Made by a program: the position numbers and the translations under genes
Shown: piece by piece, positions 1 to 10,510 of the stretch
Layout: every line of letters begins with the position of its first letter
Numbering within the stretch: position 1 is the stretch's first letter
Origin: Chara braunii
Taxonomy: Eukaryota > Streptophyta > Charophyceae > Charales > Characeae
Assembly (NCBI GenBank): GCA_003427395.1
Contig: BFEA01000572.1
Span: forward strand, 291,766-326,179
Direction: 5' to 3'
DNA: 34,414 bases
Notes under the pieces: generated by a model
The model's database searches: none
Told to the model about the DNA's origin: nothing
What the model saw: only the letters and a program-made list of their open reading frames with translations

Positions 1-606
1 CTCACATACACATGCACATACATTCTCTTGTCTATTGATGGGGAGCGCCACCTGCTGGAAACTGGGTCCAGCGTCATGTGAACATCATGAATAAGGCATC
101 AACCGGGACCCCACACACACACTCTCTTCGAGTCGTGTATAGCGAACATGACAAAACATACATACAACAGATTCACTACCTTACCCTTCCCGAACCACAT
201 AAACAAATGACCTACGGGCTGCGCACCCGTGCCCTCACGGTAAGTCAATATGCAGTGTATTCGATGTGCCCTTTTATTCGAGAAAAGTGGACCCACGCCA
301 TTTCGATTTTGAAATGTTCAACTCAAGGACGGCGGCCTCCTCGGCCTCCTACGGTCAGCTACCAAGAAACAACGGCCGTTCCCCATGAATTGCTCCCCCA
401 ACAAATTCATCACCCTTCCAACTACCCTTTGGACCTGAACGGACGACCGGTGTAGACGAGATTGACTGAGGGGTATAATGCAAACTCAGGGGTATAAAAC
501 GCACCCCTGACGGGCTGTGAACACGGGCCAGGGGGATCAAACTGACTATCTTAGTCTCATCAGGTTGGCACCAAGCACAAGCAATTTGAGTTGGAGAGCC
601 CTGTGA
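1..606. other. No recognisable gene
   Basis: I see no convincing coding exon, RNA gene or clear mobile element here. The reading frames are short and do not resemble known proteins. The sequence is mixed in composition, with one short direct duplication of 'aggggtataa' near 470-498. Confidence 0.5.
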
Positions 607-675
607 TGGGAGACCATCTCGCACGGTTGGGAGAGCACTCGTCTCACGACCGTCTAGGCTCAACCATTCGAGCCT

Positions 676-722
676 TCCCTAGGCGTAACCGGGATTGAAC
701 CCACGACCTCCACCGTATAGCT
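676..722 (-). repeat. tRNA-like T-arm fragment (SINE or tRNA relic)
   Basis: On the minus strand this reads through a variable-loop-like AGGTC into GTGGGTTCAATCCCGG, with a perfect pol III B box (GGTTCAATCCC, plus-strand 691-701). No matching D-arm or A box lies at the right distance, so this is not an intact tRNA gene. It is best read as the 3' half of a tRNA pseudogene or the head of a tRNA-derived SINE. A weak plus-strand tRNA-like stretch (GGTTGGGAGAGCAC) sits just upstream at about 625-640. Confidence 0.4.
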
Positions 723-788
723 TTCTCTTTGACGGAGAAAAGAGAGAAAATTTTGTGGCCCTGGGGCTGAGTTCCCCATGCCCCCGCG

Positions 789-1069
789 GTTAGCCAATTC
801 ACCCCGTCCGCCGTGTCTTCCCCCTTTGCGAGTAGAACGGCTATGATTGTTACCTCTTCAGGCCTTGATGCTCGCTTTCTGAACCGCCAGGCACCGGTAG
901 GCTCGGCCATTTCATTTCATTTATTTGAAGTCCGAAGGTATGTTGGTTTTGGTTTAACCCCCCCTTTTTGTCCCCCAACGCTACCCTCCTAATTGCACCC
1001 TGGCTAATAACGCCCTTTACCGTCGCTTCCCCCTTTTTGGCTAGAAGGGCTATGATTGTTACCCCTTTT
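789..1069 (+). repeat. Direct repeat pair of about 70 bp
   Basis: Positions 789-860 and 1000-1069 are diverged copies of one sequence. Both run through a CCGTC-like motif, CTTCCCCCTTT, a TAGAA(C/G)GG motif and then CTATGATTGTTACC. The order TAGAACG then a TCATTAT-like motif recalls one arm of the fold-back family described elsewhere in the window, so these may be decayed half-copies. Confidence 0.5.
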
Positions 1070-1389
1070 GACCCATTGCGATTGGGGCGCACGGGTGCAG
1101 AGATCCGGCAGCTGGGAAAGCCGAGGACGACCGGGGTCTCCTCTCCTCGACGCTCCTCGTCGCGTTTCCGCCATGCGACGAGGGCGAGGCAGTTTGCGCC
1201 GCCGTCTCTTCGCCCGCGATTGCGCTGCCATCTCTTCTCTTCAGTCATTCCCTTCTGGCTCGTCGAAGGCTTAACTCCATCTCGTCCCGGTTCCAGTCTT
1301 CTTTTTCTTCTTAACTGCTCTGGCACTTAGTCATCTTCCGAAGGTATGTGATCCTCCTTTGCTTTGGTTCTTGTGTTTCCTACTTCTCC

Positions 1390-1390
<1 letters not shown>

Positions 1391-1459
<69 letters not shown>
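1391..1459 (+). repeat. (CT)n microsatellite
   Basis: This is a nearly uninterrupted run of CT dinucleotides about 68 bp long. Predicted Ser-Leu reading frames across it are artefacts of the repeat. Confidence 0.95.
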
Positions 1460-1460
<1 letters not shown>

Positions 1461-1623
1461 AGTTTGTCGTCGAAGTGAGTGCTTTTTGGACCTCGATGCT
1501 CTGTATTTGTCTGCCCATCTTCACGCGCGACTCTGGGATCATCATATCGCGGCGTTTAACATGGAGTTATGTTACTTCGCCCACCCCGCACCGCCCCCTA
1601 CCGTGTCTGATATGTCGGGATCG

Positions 1624-1736
1624 CTACCCCGTCTTCTCTCGAGTAGAATGTACGGTCATTATTGCTGTATTTGGGGCAACTTTCAATCTAGGTTCAGGGA
1701 TAATGACGGTACGTTCTATTCGGGGGAAGAAGGTAG
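1624..1736 (+). mobile_element. Fold-back MITE-like element, copy A
   Basis: It begins CTACCCCGTCTTC and ends GAAGAAGGTAG, which are near inverted complements. Internal arms carry GTAGAATGTACGGTCATTAT and the complementary ATAATGACGGTACGTTCTAT, so the whole ~113-bp unit can fold into one long hairpin. The middle (TGTATTTGGGGCAACTTTCA) matches copies D and H. It encodes no protein of its own, so mobilisation in trans is inferred. Confidence 0.8.
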
Positions 1737-2583
1737 TCCTCCTCCTCCTCCTATTGCTCGTTTAACACGTGTTAACACGGTCGTCTCGGCACGAACACTC
1801 TCGTGCGCGTGAATTTGTTTTTCGAGTATTCGTTTATTTGATTTATTTATTAACTTTATTTATGTTTTCGGGCGAGCGGATTGCTATCATCTCTTGCGCG
1901 TGATACCTTAACTGGCTGGCATGTCTTCGGTGTATCCGTCTTTCTGCCTGCGCTCTCCTCCCCTCCCTCTCCTACCGTAGTCTCTGCCGTTCTCTCTCGC
2001 TTCTCCCCTCCCTCTTTCTCCTTTCTTACTCTCACTCATCTGTCCCCCTCTTTCTCCCTCTCTTTCCTTTACCCCATCTTCCTCTCTCTTCCTCTTCCTG
2101 CCCTCTCCGTGTTCGCCTACTCCTCGACGCCTAGTCGGTCGGCTCCCTTCTGAACTGTTCATGGTTTGTCGTCCCTTCCTGCCGTCTTCTCTCGATTACA
2201 CCGCATCCCGATCGTGAATGAATACAAGCTATTTTTCAGGTCTGATACAAGTCATGATGAAGGTGCGTTGTGTGGGGGGAAAGACCGTAGCGAAGGAAGG
2301 CAATCAACGACCCTAGGCGGGCTTTTCGTGTGTGTGTCATCCTGGTTTTGAGCATTCTCGCTCTTCAGCAGACCGGAGGGGAAAGCTAGTGATGAAAGGG
2401 GGATTGGGGGGAAGAGTTGGTTTACAACTCGTCTACTCTTTGTTGTGTAGCGATGAATGGCCAACAACGCCCTCGTTCCTCTGGGAGAGTCAGAGCACCT
2501 CTCTCCGCCCATGTGCAGGCCTTCTCCCTCTCCCCCCCGCCTCCCCAATCCATCGCTAACGCCTTCCTAACGCGCATCCACGA

Positions 2584-2694
2584 CTACCGTCTTCACCCGA
2601 ATAGAACGCCCGGTCATTATCGTTGCATCTAGACTGCAAGTTGCACCAAATGCAGCTATAATGACCGGGCGTTCTATTCAGGTGAAGATGGCAG
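2584..2694 (-). mobile_element. Fold-back MITE-like element, copy B
   Basis: This is one of the best-preserved copies. The left arm begins CTACCGTCTTCACC and holds GAATAGAACGCCCGGTCATTA. The right arm holds the complementary TAATGACCGGGCGTTCTATTC and ends GGTGAAGATGGCAG. The two arms pair over more than 40 bp with a short loop. The central asymmetric sequence is the reverse complement of the one in copies A, D and H, so this copy is inserted in the other orientation. Confidence 0.9.
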
Positions 2695-3631
2695 TCATGA
2701 GCGACGATATGATTGGTACCCCCGATCTCTGTTCTTTTAGCGCTTCTCTCAATATCATTATCATCCCCCTCTCCATCTGCACTATCATCGTCGACGTTAA
2801 CCATCTTAACCATGGTCTAGATGCTCGGTCTTATCTCTGTGCTTCCCTACCGCACTCTGTGTTTCGTTTCCTCTTCTCTCCTCGGTGCCTTCGCTCTTAG
2901 TTCGCTTCCTCTGTTCCGTCATCCTCCCCCTCCTCCCCACCCCCCACCTTCGATACCTTGTTCTGTCGTTTACTGGCCCCGTTTCCCCTCTCTTTTCCCT
3001 TCTTTTTCGCTCCTCCCTCCTCACATCGCCATTTTCCTTCCCGCCTTCCTGGCCTCCATGTCTCGCTCTCTCCTCCCTTTCCTTCTCGCTCCTTCATTTT
3101 CTCTCTTCATTTTGACCTATTTTTCTTTGCCCTTGCTATCCCCTGCCCTTTCTCCCTGATTGCTGTTTTCCTTCTCCTGTCCCTCTGTCGCCCTTTCATC
3201 TGGTCTCTTTTGCCCTGTCTTACTCGACGAAATCTGTCTCCCCGTGTCGTCTTATCTGCGGCCGGCGCTATCTCTTTGCTGCCGCCATCTCGTTCCTCCG
3301 CCATTTCCTCGCTGCTTCCATCTCCTTGCTGCCGGCATTCCTCCCCCGCTGCCATTTCCTCCTTGCCGCCCTCTTCCCTGCCGCCATTTCGTCCTTGCTG
3401 CTATCTCCTTCCTCCCGCCATTTTGACCCTGCCGCCATCTCCTCGCGCTGTTATGTCCTCCCTTAGCCGCCATCTCCTTGCCGCCGCCACCTCCTCGCTG
3501 CTGCCATCTCCTCCCTGCCGTTATCTCCCCCCTGCTGAATGTCTTCGTTACCGCCATTCCTCCCTGGCGTGTCGCCATGGCTTCCCTGCCGCGCCGCCAT
3601 GGCTTCCCTGCTGCCCGGCCAGGACTTCCTT

Positions 3632-3880
3632 GCAGCCATACCCGCCGCCATCCCTGCCGCCATCCCTGCCGCCATCCCTGCCGCCATCCCTGCCGCCATG
3701 CCTGCCGCCATCCCTGCCGCCATCCCTGCCGCCATAACCTCCCTGCCGCCATCCCTGCAGCCATACCCGCCTCCATCCCTCCCGCCATACCTGTCGCCAT
3801 ACCTGCCGCCATACCTGCCGCCATAACCTCCCTGCCGCCATCCCTGCCGCCATACCCGCTGCCATCCTTGCCGCCATAGG
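3632..3880 (+). repeat. 12-bp minisatellite (CCCTGCCGCCAT)
   Basis: About 20 consecutive or slightly degenerate units of CCCTGCCGCCAT are seen. Looser CCGCCAT-containing sequence extends upstream to about 3,260 and downstream to about 3,985. The apparent proline/alanine-rich peptides are repeat translations. Confidence 0.9.
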
Positions 3881-5527
3881 CGTCTTTCGTTGCTCTACTG
3901 CGGCCATCCTAGTGCCGGCATCCTGTTCCCACTATTTTCTCCCTGGCAGCATTTCTACTCCCGCCATTTTCTCCCTGGCGCCATTTCCTCCATCATCGTA
4001 TGTTTAACCTTTCTCATTCTTCTCTCTTTACCATGTCCTTCGTTAATCCTCACTATGAATCCTCACTATTAGTCCTCACTATTTGTAATTTTTCAATCTT
4101 TCCCTTGACCACTCCCCATCTCCTTGTCTCGCTCCCGTTTTCCTCTTCCCTTAGTCCGTCTTCCCTCCTTGTCTCTCTCCTCCGTTTTCGTCCTGCACAT
4201 CTCTCTCCCTTCCTTTCTCCTCGTTACTCTTTCTCTGCTCACTTTCCCCCTGCTTCCTCTGTCCCCCTACCTCACATTTCCTTTCTTCCTCTTTTCCGCT
4301 TTCATAACCCCCTGGATCCTATCCGTCTTCGCCCTATACCGCTTTCTCCTTTTTCTTCCCCCCCCTCGTTCTTTCCCCCTTTCTCTGTGCGTCTTTCTCC
4401 TTCTCCCTCTCTCTCCTTTTTCTCTTTCCGAGCCTACTCCTCCCTCCCACTCTACGGGCTTACATTTTTTCCTGGGTTTCTATTCCTGTTTACCCTCCTC
4501 CCTTAGTCGCTCCTCTCTCTTCCTCTCTATCCTATTGGCCTCTCTCTCTCTCTCTCTCTCTCTTGCGGTGCATTTTTTGGTATTTTCTTTGTTCATTTTT
4601 GTTTTCCAACTACCTCATGCCCACGAAGCAGATGAGCATCGCCGCTGTGCACATTGCTTATGTTGGCGCAGTAGTCGGCCGTCAGGTCCGGGTCTCTGAC
4701 AATGGCAAAGCCGAAGCCTATATTTTCATTAATTATAAATTAATTAATTAATGAATTGAATTATATTGAGAGTTATTATTATAGTCTTATTAACCAAACC
4801 TTGTTGCGCATTGGTTATCGGCAGCCGTCTTTCCGCTTTACAGTATTGCCTATAATTGGTCGTGCCACGTGTCCATCCCTAGCGGTCACTCTAGTCTATT
4901 GCTATTCTCTTACCCTAATTCCCAATCGTTGGAACCGGTTTGCATTTGCTTTGTCTTCCTTGACATTCATTTCTCCTCTTTTGCAGCTATGCAACAAAGT
5001 CCTTTTGGTCCGTTGCCTTCCGTCGCGCTTGTCCTTTCTCACTGTTATCTTCCTCTCCTACCTCTCCTACGTCTCTTGCCGACCTCTTCCCTACCTCCCT
5101 ACCTTCCTCCTCTTCCTCTCTCCCTCTGCCCTACATCTCTCGCCCACTTCCCTTCGTTACTCTCCCCTGCTTCTCCCCGTGATCCTCCCAGCCCTCATCT
5201 TCTATCTTGCCCCCTCCTTTCTTGCATTTGTCATCGTCCGCTTTTCTTTTCTCCGTCTCCTACCTACTCCCTTTCCTCCTCTGATCTTTCCAGTCTCCCC
5301 TTCTACTCCATTCTCTCCTCCCTTCTCCTTGCCCTTACCCTCCTTGTCATTCTCGTGGTATCTACTCTCCGTCCCTCCTGTTCCTCCTGTTCCTTGTGGA
5401 CTTCCTGATTCCAGCTTTTCTTTTCTCCCTTTCCTCCTCTGATCTCTCTAGTTTCCCCTTCTCGTCCATTCTTTCCTCCTCCTCACCCTTACCCTCCTTG
5501 TCCTTCTCGTGCTATGTTCTCTCCCCT

Positions 5528-5581
5528 CCTCCTGTTCCTCCTGTTCCTCTTGGACCTCCTGTTCCTCCTGTTCCTCTTGGA
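5528..5581 (+). repeat. 27-bp tandem duplication
   Basis: Two adjacent identical 27-bp units (5528-5554 and 5555-5581), each built from CCTCCTGTT repeats and ending CCTCTTGGA, lie in the pyrimidine-rich block. Confidence 0.85.
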
Positions 5582-5974
5582 CCTTCAGGTTCCCTTCTCC
5601 TCCCTGCCATCCTCTTTCTTAGTTCTCTGCTGTTCCTCTCCTCATCTTGTTGCTCCTCTTCTCCTCTCTTAGGTCTATTGTCCTCGACATTTACGTCGTC
5701 TTCAGTTTGTGGACAACACCTGAATGGTTGTCCGTTGCTTTCATGATTATGACGACGTGAATTTGAACTCCTGCCATTGGGTTTCATCTTGGCCAAATGT
5801 GCGCCTTGGGAATTGTTGCACGGTCGGTAACTTCAAACAGAAACAGAAGGGTACCATGTCTTCCCCCCCCCCCCCCCCGCTAGGGCTACGGCCTCGAAAT
5901 ATTATGGATTATCATTTGAGCTGACCGGCCCTAGCTAATTCAGATTCGCAGTAATTTATTTTACCCATCTGCTT

Positions 5975-6022
5975 CCACTGGGGTTCGAACTCAGGTCTGT
6001 ATGGGCCTCGCCACACCAGTCT
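5975..6022 (-). repeat. tRNA-like sequence (SINE head)
   Basis: The minus strand carries an A-box-like ACTGGTGTGGCGAGG (plus 6006-6020) followed by a B-box-like GAGTTCGAACCCC (plus 5980-5992). This is tRNA order, but the spacing is too short and the helices too poor for a functional tRNA. Confidence 0.45.
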
Positions 6023-6126
6023 CGAAATGTGAAAAGGACAAAAATGTGGCGGGTGCATCTGGCCATGTCCTAGCGGAAGTCCATTCTCATTTTGCACATT
6101 TCGAGAGTGGTGTGGCGATGCCCTAT
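5997..6126. repeat. Inverted repeat of about 30 bp
   Basis: The minus-strand reading of 5997-6029 (CATTTCGAGACTGGTGTGG and on) recurs on the plus strand at 6097-6126 (CATTTCGAGAGTGGTGTGG and on), with a spacer of about 67 bp. The pair could be two oppositely inserted SINE heads or one fold-back unit. Confidence 0.65.
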
Positions 6127-6369
6127 ATTTCGACAGTTCGGGGATGTACCAACTGAGGTAGGGCCCAGTTGGTCAAAAGGCACCATGCCTACAACAGCCA
6201 AAGGGGAAGGAAGTTGTTGAGGTCGCTGTCAGAGTATGATTTTTCGTTTTTTTTAAACAAATAGCATGCTTCATTATGAACTAACAAATTCTCACTGGGT
6301 CTTTTTCGGAGTTAGATGTCCTTGAACGCGGCCGAGCTCGTCGGCGGGCTATGCTACGTTAAGGCTTTT

Positions 6370-6700
6370 TTCCCGCCATTACGCCTTTTTTCCCGCCATC
6401 ACATCTTTTCCCGCCATCACGCATTTTCCCGCCATCACACGTTTCTGGCCGTCACACCTTTTCCCGCCATCACACCTTTTCTGGACATCACACGTTTTCC
6501 AGCCGTCGCACCGTTTCCCGCCGTCAGACCCTTTTTCTGGCCATGGCCCACGCAATTTTCCCACTATCACACGTTTTCCCGCCATCCCACGTTTTCCCGC
6601 CATCCCACGTTTTCCCGCCATCCCACGTTTTCCCGCCATCACACGTTTTCCCGCCATCCCACCTTTTCCCGCCATCGCGCATTCTCCCGCCATGCTACCT
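6370..6700 (+). repeat. 18-20-bp minisatellite (TTTTCCCGCCATCACACG-like)
   Basis: About 17 units of a TTTTCCCGCCATC(A/C)CACG-type repeat are seen, with the most regular part at 6,580-6,680. It shares the CCGCCAT core with the 12-bp array at 3.6 kb. A 200-residue reading frame across it is a repeat translation. Confidence 0.9.
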
Positions 6701-6827
6701 TCAGTCCCCTGCTAGCCAGCGTGGGAATTTTTTTAAATTTATTAAATATTATTATTTTTTTTCTTTTATGTGCGAAGGGAAATTGGAACAGCCGGAGGAG
6801 GGGGAGGAGGAGGAGGAGGAGGAGATC

Positions 6828-6933
6828 GTACGTATTCCTTCAGCCTGATAGAGCGCACGGTCATTATCGCTGCCTGATTGTTGCTCTGAATACGGCTATA
6901 AGACCCTGTTTTCTAATCGGGGGAAGACAGTAG
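6828..6933 (+). mobile_element. Fold-back MITE-like element, copy C (degenerate)
   Basis: The left arm TGATAGAGCGCACGGTCATT and the right end TCGGGGGAAGACAGTAG match the family. The right inner arm is eroded (CTATAAGACCCTGTTTTCTA in place of the palindromic partner), so pairing is partial. Confidence 0.6.
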
Positions 6934-7385
6934 CCGAAGTCTCGAAACGATTTTTTTTTCTTTTACGCCCTTTCCCAGGAATGGAACGTCCTTTTTTTTG
7001 TTTTTTATTTTTTATAGAACGCAAATTATTACGAAGACAGTAGGTTGTGGTTCACTATTGCTGCGCCGGATGCGTCGATGTTCCCCCCAATTCAAAGCAT
7101 CAATATTTGGCGAAGGCCTTCGTTTTCCCGAAGTGGGAACAAGAGCATGTCCAGATTTTCCTCTTTTGGGAACTTCGCCAGAAACTGGCATCGTGCCCGG
7201 CCTCGTTAGGGTAGCCAAGTCAGTCAGGTACCAACGTAGTAGTTTGTTTAATAAAGAGAATTTTAATGGCGATTCCTTTTTTTTTTTTTTTTTTTTTGCG
7301 TTGATGTGAAGATATGATGGATCCTCCTGTCTCTTTATTGAATGAAGAAGGGGTTGGTCCTTAATCTTAACTGTATTATTAATCC
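6934..7385. other. T-rich spacer, no gene seen
   Basis: Several T homopolymer runs occur here (around 6,950, 6,993 and 7,279), with no recognisable domain in any frame. Confidence 0.4.
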
Positions 7386-7458
7386 GACATCAGGATCTGA
7401 ACTCATGGTGATCTCTTTTTGAACAATTGCGTGTGGGTGCCATTTAGCCACATGGGCT
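7386..7458 (-). repeat. tRNA-like pseudogene or SINE head
   Basis: On the minus strand an A-box-like TGGCTAAATGGC (plus 7439-7450) is followed by a B-box-like GAGTTCAGATCCT (plus 7392-7404). The total length of about 72 nt and the order match a tRNA. The anticodon arm does not fold well, so this is a decayed tRNA copy or SINE head. It is the most tRNA-like of the set in this window. Confidence 0.5.
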
Positions 7459-7567
7459 GGGTTGTTTTGTTATTTTGTTATTTTATTATTTTGTCATTTT
7501 GTTATTTTATTATTTCTCCTTTGTTTGAAATGTCTTTACCTTCAGAGTACTGGCGTTTTCACTGTCC

Positions 7568-7712
7568 AGGAAATTATTTTCTTTTTCGTTAAGGAAATTG
7601 TTTTTTTTTTAAAGTAAGGAAATTATTTTCTTCATATTAAGGAAATTATTTTCTTCATATTAAGGAAATTATTTTCTTCATATTAAGGAAAGTATTTTCT
7701 TTTTCGTTTTTC
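7568..7712 (+). repeat. 23-bp tandem repeat (AAGGAAATTATTTTCTTCATATT)
   Basis: Three clean and about two degenerate units of a 23-bp sequence made of AAGGAAATTATTTTCTT plus CATATT. GGAAA and its complement TTTTCTT alternate, so each unit is weakly self-complementary. Confidence 0.85.
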
Positions 7713-8219
7713 GCAGTTCCTGTTGTTGGAACATCAATCGTCTGCACCGGTTGTTACGGAATCACATGTCACTTATGATTTTGTATTTTTTCCCCCCTAA
7801 ATTTTCAAATCCAGATGATGTTGAGCTGGTTGGTGCATATGTCGTAATTGTTTGTTTTTACACGTGTCACGTGGTCATCATTTGGTGATTTAAAAAAGTT
7901 CATGCCTCAAAAAAAAAAAAAAAGTTCATGCCTTCTTTGCGGTTGCTCGTTCGATTCCTTCGATGTCTTTTTTTTTTTGGATTTCAACGATGAACTTTTT
8001 TTGGGGGGATTGAGTCTTTGGACTCGTTGTTATGATTTTGCCGGTTCTCGTATTTCGTTCTCAGTAATGCAACTGGCATCTGAGGTCTTTCGACTTCTTT
8101 GCTCTCTTTTCTTTTTTACAATGTTTGTTTGAATGTAAGTTTGCTGATAATGAAATTCGTATCGAATGAGTCAGGGGGTTTTGGTTGTCTGTCAATAAAG
8201 CAGTCAGCTTATAAACCTA
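7713..8219. other. AT-rich spacer, no gene seen
   Basis: There are A and T homopolymers around 7,910 and 7,967-7,978, and a short reading frame with no recognisable similarity. Confidence 0.4.
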
Positions 8220-8665
8220 GCAATCGATGAATCTCGATTAAGGAAGTATCAATAAATCGATCAATCAATCGATCAATCAACTGATCAATCAACTGATCAA
8301 TCAATCAAATCAATTAATCAGTCAAGGGATCAATCAATCGATCAGTCAATCGATCAGTCAATAAATTGTCTGGTCGAGCCATCAGTCAATCGATCAATCA
8401 ATCAATCAATTGATCAAGCAATCGATCAATCAATCAATCAGTCGATCGATTAAGCAATTGATCAATTAATCAATCAGTCAATCAGTCAATTGATCAATCA
8501 ATGGATCGATCGATTAATCAATTCATCAATCAATCAATCAATCAATCAATTGATCAATTAATCGATCAATCAATCAATTTTGTTTGGTCGAGCAATCAAT
8601 CATGCACTCAATTGATCAGTCGATAGATCAGTCAGTCAGTGATTAGATCAGTCAGTCAGTCATTC
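8220..8665 (+). repeat. ATCA/ATCG tetranucleotide-type array
   Basis: About 440 bp of interspersed ATCA, ATCG, GTCA and ATTG tetramers, rich in GATC and ATCGAT. The repeat is imperfect, which suggests an old expanded microsatellite. It stops about 17 bp before fold-back copy D. Confidence 0.9.
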
Positions 8666-8681
8666 GATTGATCTGTGTTGG

Positions 8682-8792
8682 CTACTGTCTCCACCGAAGT
8701 AGGACGCCCGGTCATTATAGCTGTATTTGTGGCAACTTTCAGTCCAGATGCAGCAAGAATCACTGCGAGTTCTATTCGGGTGAAGACGGTAG
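8682..8792 (+). mobile_element. Fold-back MITE-like element, copy D
   Basis: It begins CTACTGTCTCCACCG and ends CGGGTGAAGACGGTAG. The left arm AGGACGCCCGGTCATTATAG is well preserved. The right inner arm is eroded (AATCACTGCGAGTTCTATT). The centre TGTATTTGTGGCAACTTTCA matches copies A and H in orientation. Confidence 0.8.
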
Positions 8793-8873
8793 TGAATCAG
8801 ATGGTCATCAAAATAACCAACACGTCCATCAGCTACTAAGTGAATTCATCTGCCATGATCTTGTATTCTGCCA

Positions 8874-8926
8874 TAGCGCACTGGGTAAGTTCATGGAGTG
8901 TATACAGCAGGTCACGGGCTCGATTG
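8874..8926 (+). repeat. tRNA-like sequence with A and B boxes
   Basis: An A-box-like TAGCGCACTGGG (8874-8885) is followed about 30 bp later by a B-box-like GGGCTCGATTG (8916-8926). The spacing is compatible with a pol III internal promoter of a tRNA-derived SINE. The rest does not fold as a tRNA. Confidence 0.45.
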
Positions 8927-8965
8927 TCGTTAGCGTGGTGATAAAGAGCATGGGGTGCATGCAAC

Positions 8966-9320
8966 AGGTCGAAGGCACAAGTCTGTCAGTCCTTTGCTGC
9001 GCCATTTGCACACAATGACGATGGGGGATTCCGTGGGGATATGGTATGGTCTCTGCTTGTCAGGGTCTCAACACCCCAGGATTGGGGGATGGGCTGACAG
9101 GTCGCGGGTTCGATTCCCATTGGACTCGTGTTAAGGGAAAAAAAGCCACATGGAGTTTGTGCAACAGGTCGAGGGCTCGAAAATAGGCTGGTTGATCGAA
9201 GGCACAAGTCTGTCAGTCCTCTCCTCCATTTGCACACAGTAAGGAAAAGCTAATCCGTGGGGATATGATCTCTGCTTGTCAGGGTCTCAGCACTCCGGGA
9301 TTGGTTGATGGGCTGACATG
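8966..9320 (+). repeat. Tandem duplication (~225-bp period) containing a B box
   Basis: Segment 8966-9104 recurs diverged at 9193-9320. Shared blocks are GGCACAAGTCTGTCAGTCCT, CATTTGCACACA, TCCGTGGGGATATG, TCTGCTTGTCAGGGTCTCA and GATGGGCTGACA in the same order. A perfect B box, GGTTCGATTCC, lies at 9107-9117 after the first copy only. Confidence 0.75.
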
Positions 9321-10510
9321 GGGAAAAAAGGGGGTGGGGGTATATGGTCAGTGTTGGGGCTCATGTGTTGCCTTAGGGTTGCGCGTGGACGTTGCTTGCC
9401 GGGTGCGTTGTTGCCTGTACTCTATCGCCCAGGCGGCAGAAAGATTTAGCTGGGTTTCACGGGGGATGGGTTGCTAGGAGGCAAGTCTATGAAAGATGCA
9501 ACGGATGTATGTAATCACCTAGGAGGATGTTCTCCATCTGCATGTGAAGACCGGGTAGTGCATTCCTTGTATAACGATAGAGAGTAGCTGCGTGGTGTTG
9601 CGTGGGTGATTAGGGGTGTAGTGCGGGAGTAGTGTGTCTAAAGGTGTGACCTTCTCACAAGCTGGGAGGGAGGGAAGGTTGCGCAGGGGTGGAGTAGCCT
9701 AGGGATCTACGTACCTGAGATAGAGGTTAACCGCCCGGGAAAGCCCCCCAATTGCACCTGCTGCGCAATTCTTTGCGCGACCTCGCTCGTCCCCTCTCCT
9801 ACCCTCAACCTGTTCCATCTTCGGGGAGAGGGGGGGGGTGGTGGAGAAGGGGAGAGTGAGAAGAGGAGGAACTGACATGCTGTTGAATCATCTGAAATGG
9901 CGGCAGTTCTCATCGACTCCCTGTCCTTGCGAGTGGATGACCTGTAGCTGTCAGCACACAACTGAATATGGTCCGCATCTCGTCAACCGGGGCACTGGCG
10001 GGCACAAACACAGCAAACACCGCGTTGGTGTGAGTAAAGTGGGGACCACTTTTCTCTCTCAGGGATGGGTATTGCTAACTCTGGGCGATGCGGCGAGTCC
10101 TTATCCATCAGTCAAATGCATCCTGGACCGACTATCACGGTTCCGACCTGCCTATTGAGTCGTGTGAAATCTGATGCAAAAGTGTGGCACAGTGGTACTT
10201 CTTTTTTGTGGAGTTGTGCATAGCTAACATGACAACACATGCACACACATACAACCTCCGCTTCCGCCTGCATTTCTGCCTGAGTGGGTGTGTAGTGTGG
10301 GTTCTGTGTATGAAATGGACTCCAGTCCCCGGGAGTTTAATGCAGTTATTGTTCGCGGTTCGAACTAGATAGTCTGTTAGGGCTGCAGGGTTGTTCTGAG
10401 CGAAGTCGCCGCTCTCCTCCTCGGGGGTATCTCGCTAAATTGGGGCGAAGTGGTGAGTCCTTTGAGATCACTCGATTGCATCCCGGGCAGACTAGCAGGC
10501 CTTAACCCTT
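9321..10510. other. No recognisable gene
   Basis: Frames of up to about 106 codons are present but none shows a domain or plausible exon structure. A B-box-like CGGTTCGAACTA occurs near 10,361. Confidence 0.4.

Larger units (their letters stand above)
1881..5690 (+). repeat. Long pyrimidine-rich (C+T) block
   Basis: For about 3.8 kb the plus strand is dominated by C and T, with many CTCTCC, CCTTCT and TTCCTC runs. This includes the minisatellite at 3.6-3.9 kb and short duplications near 5.5 kb, and is interrupted by fold-back copy B and a short AT-rich patch near 4,720-4,790. Long reading frames on the plus strand (Ser/Leu/Pro-rich) and minus strand (Arg/Glu/Gly-rich) follow from the composition and are not genes. 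I see no exon-like conserved domain. Confidence 0.8.

Noticed and set aside
3632-3880. CRISPR-like array
   Set aside because: Units are directly adjacent with no unique spacers, and the window is eukaryotic.
3463-3907. Long Met-Ala-Ala-Gly and Pro-rich frames over the 12-bp array
   Set aside because: The repeat unit is a multiple of three and lacks stops in several frames on both strands; this is a repeat artefact.
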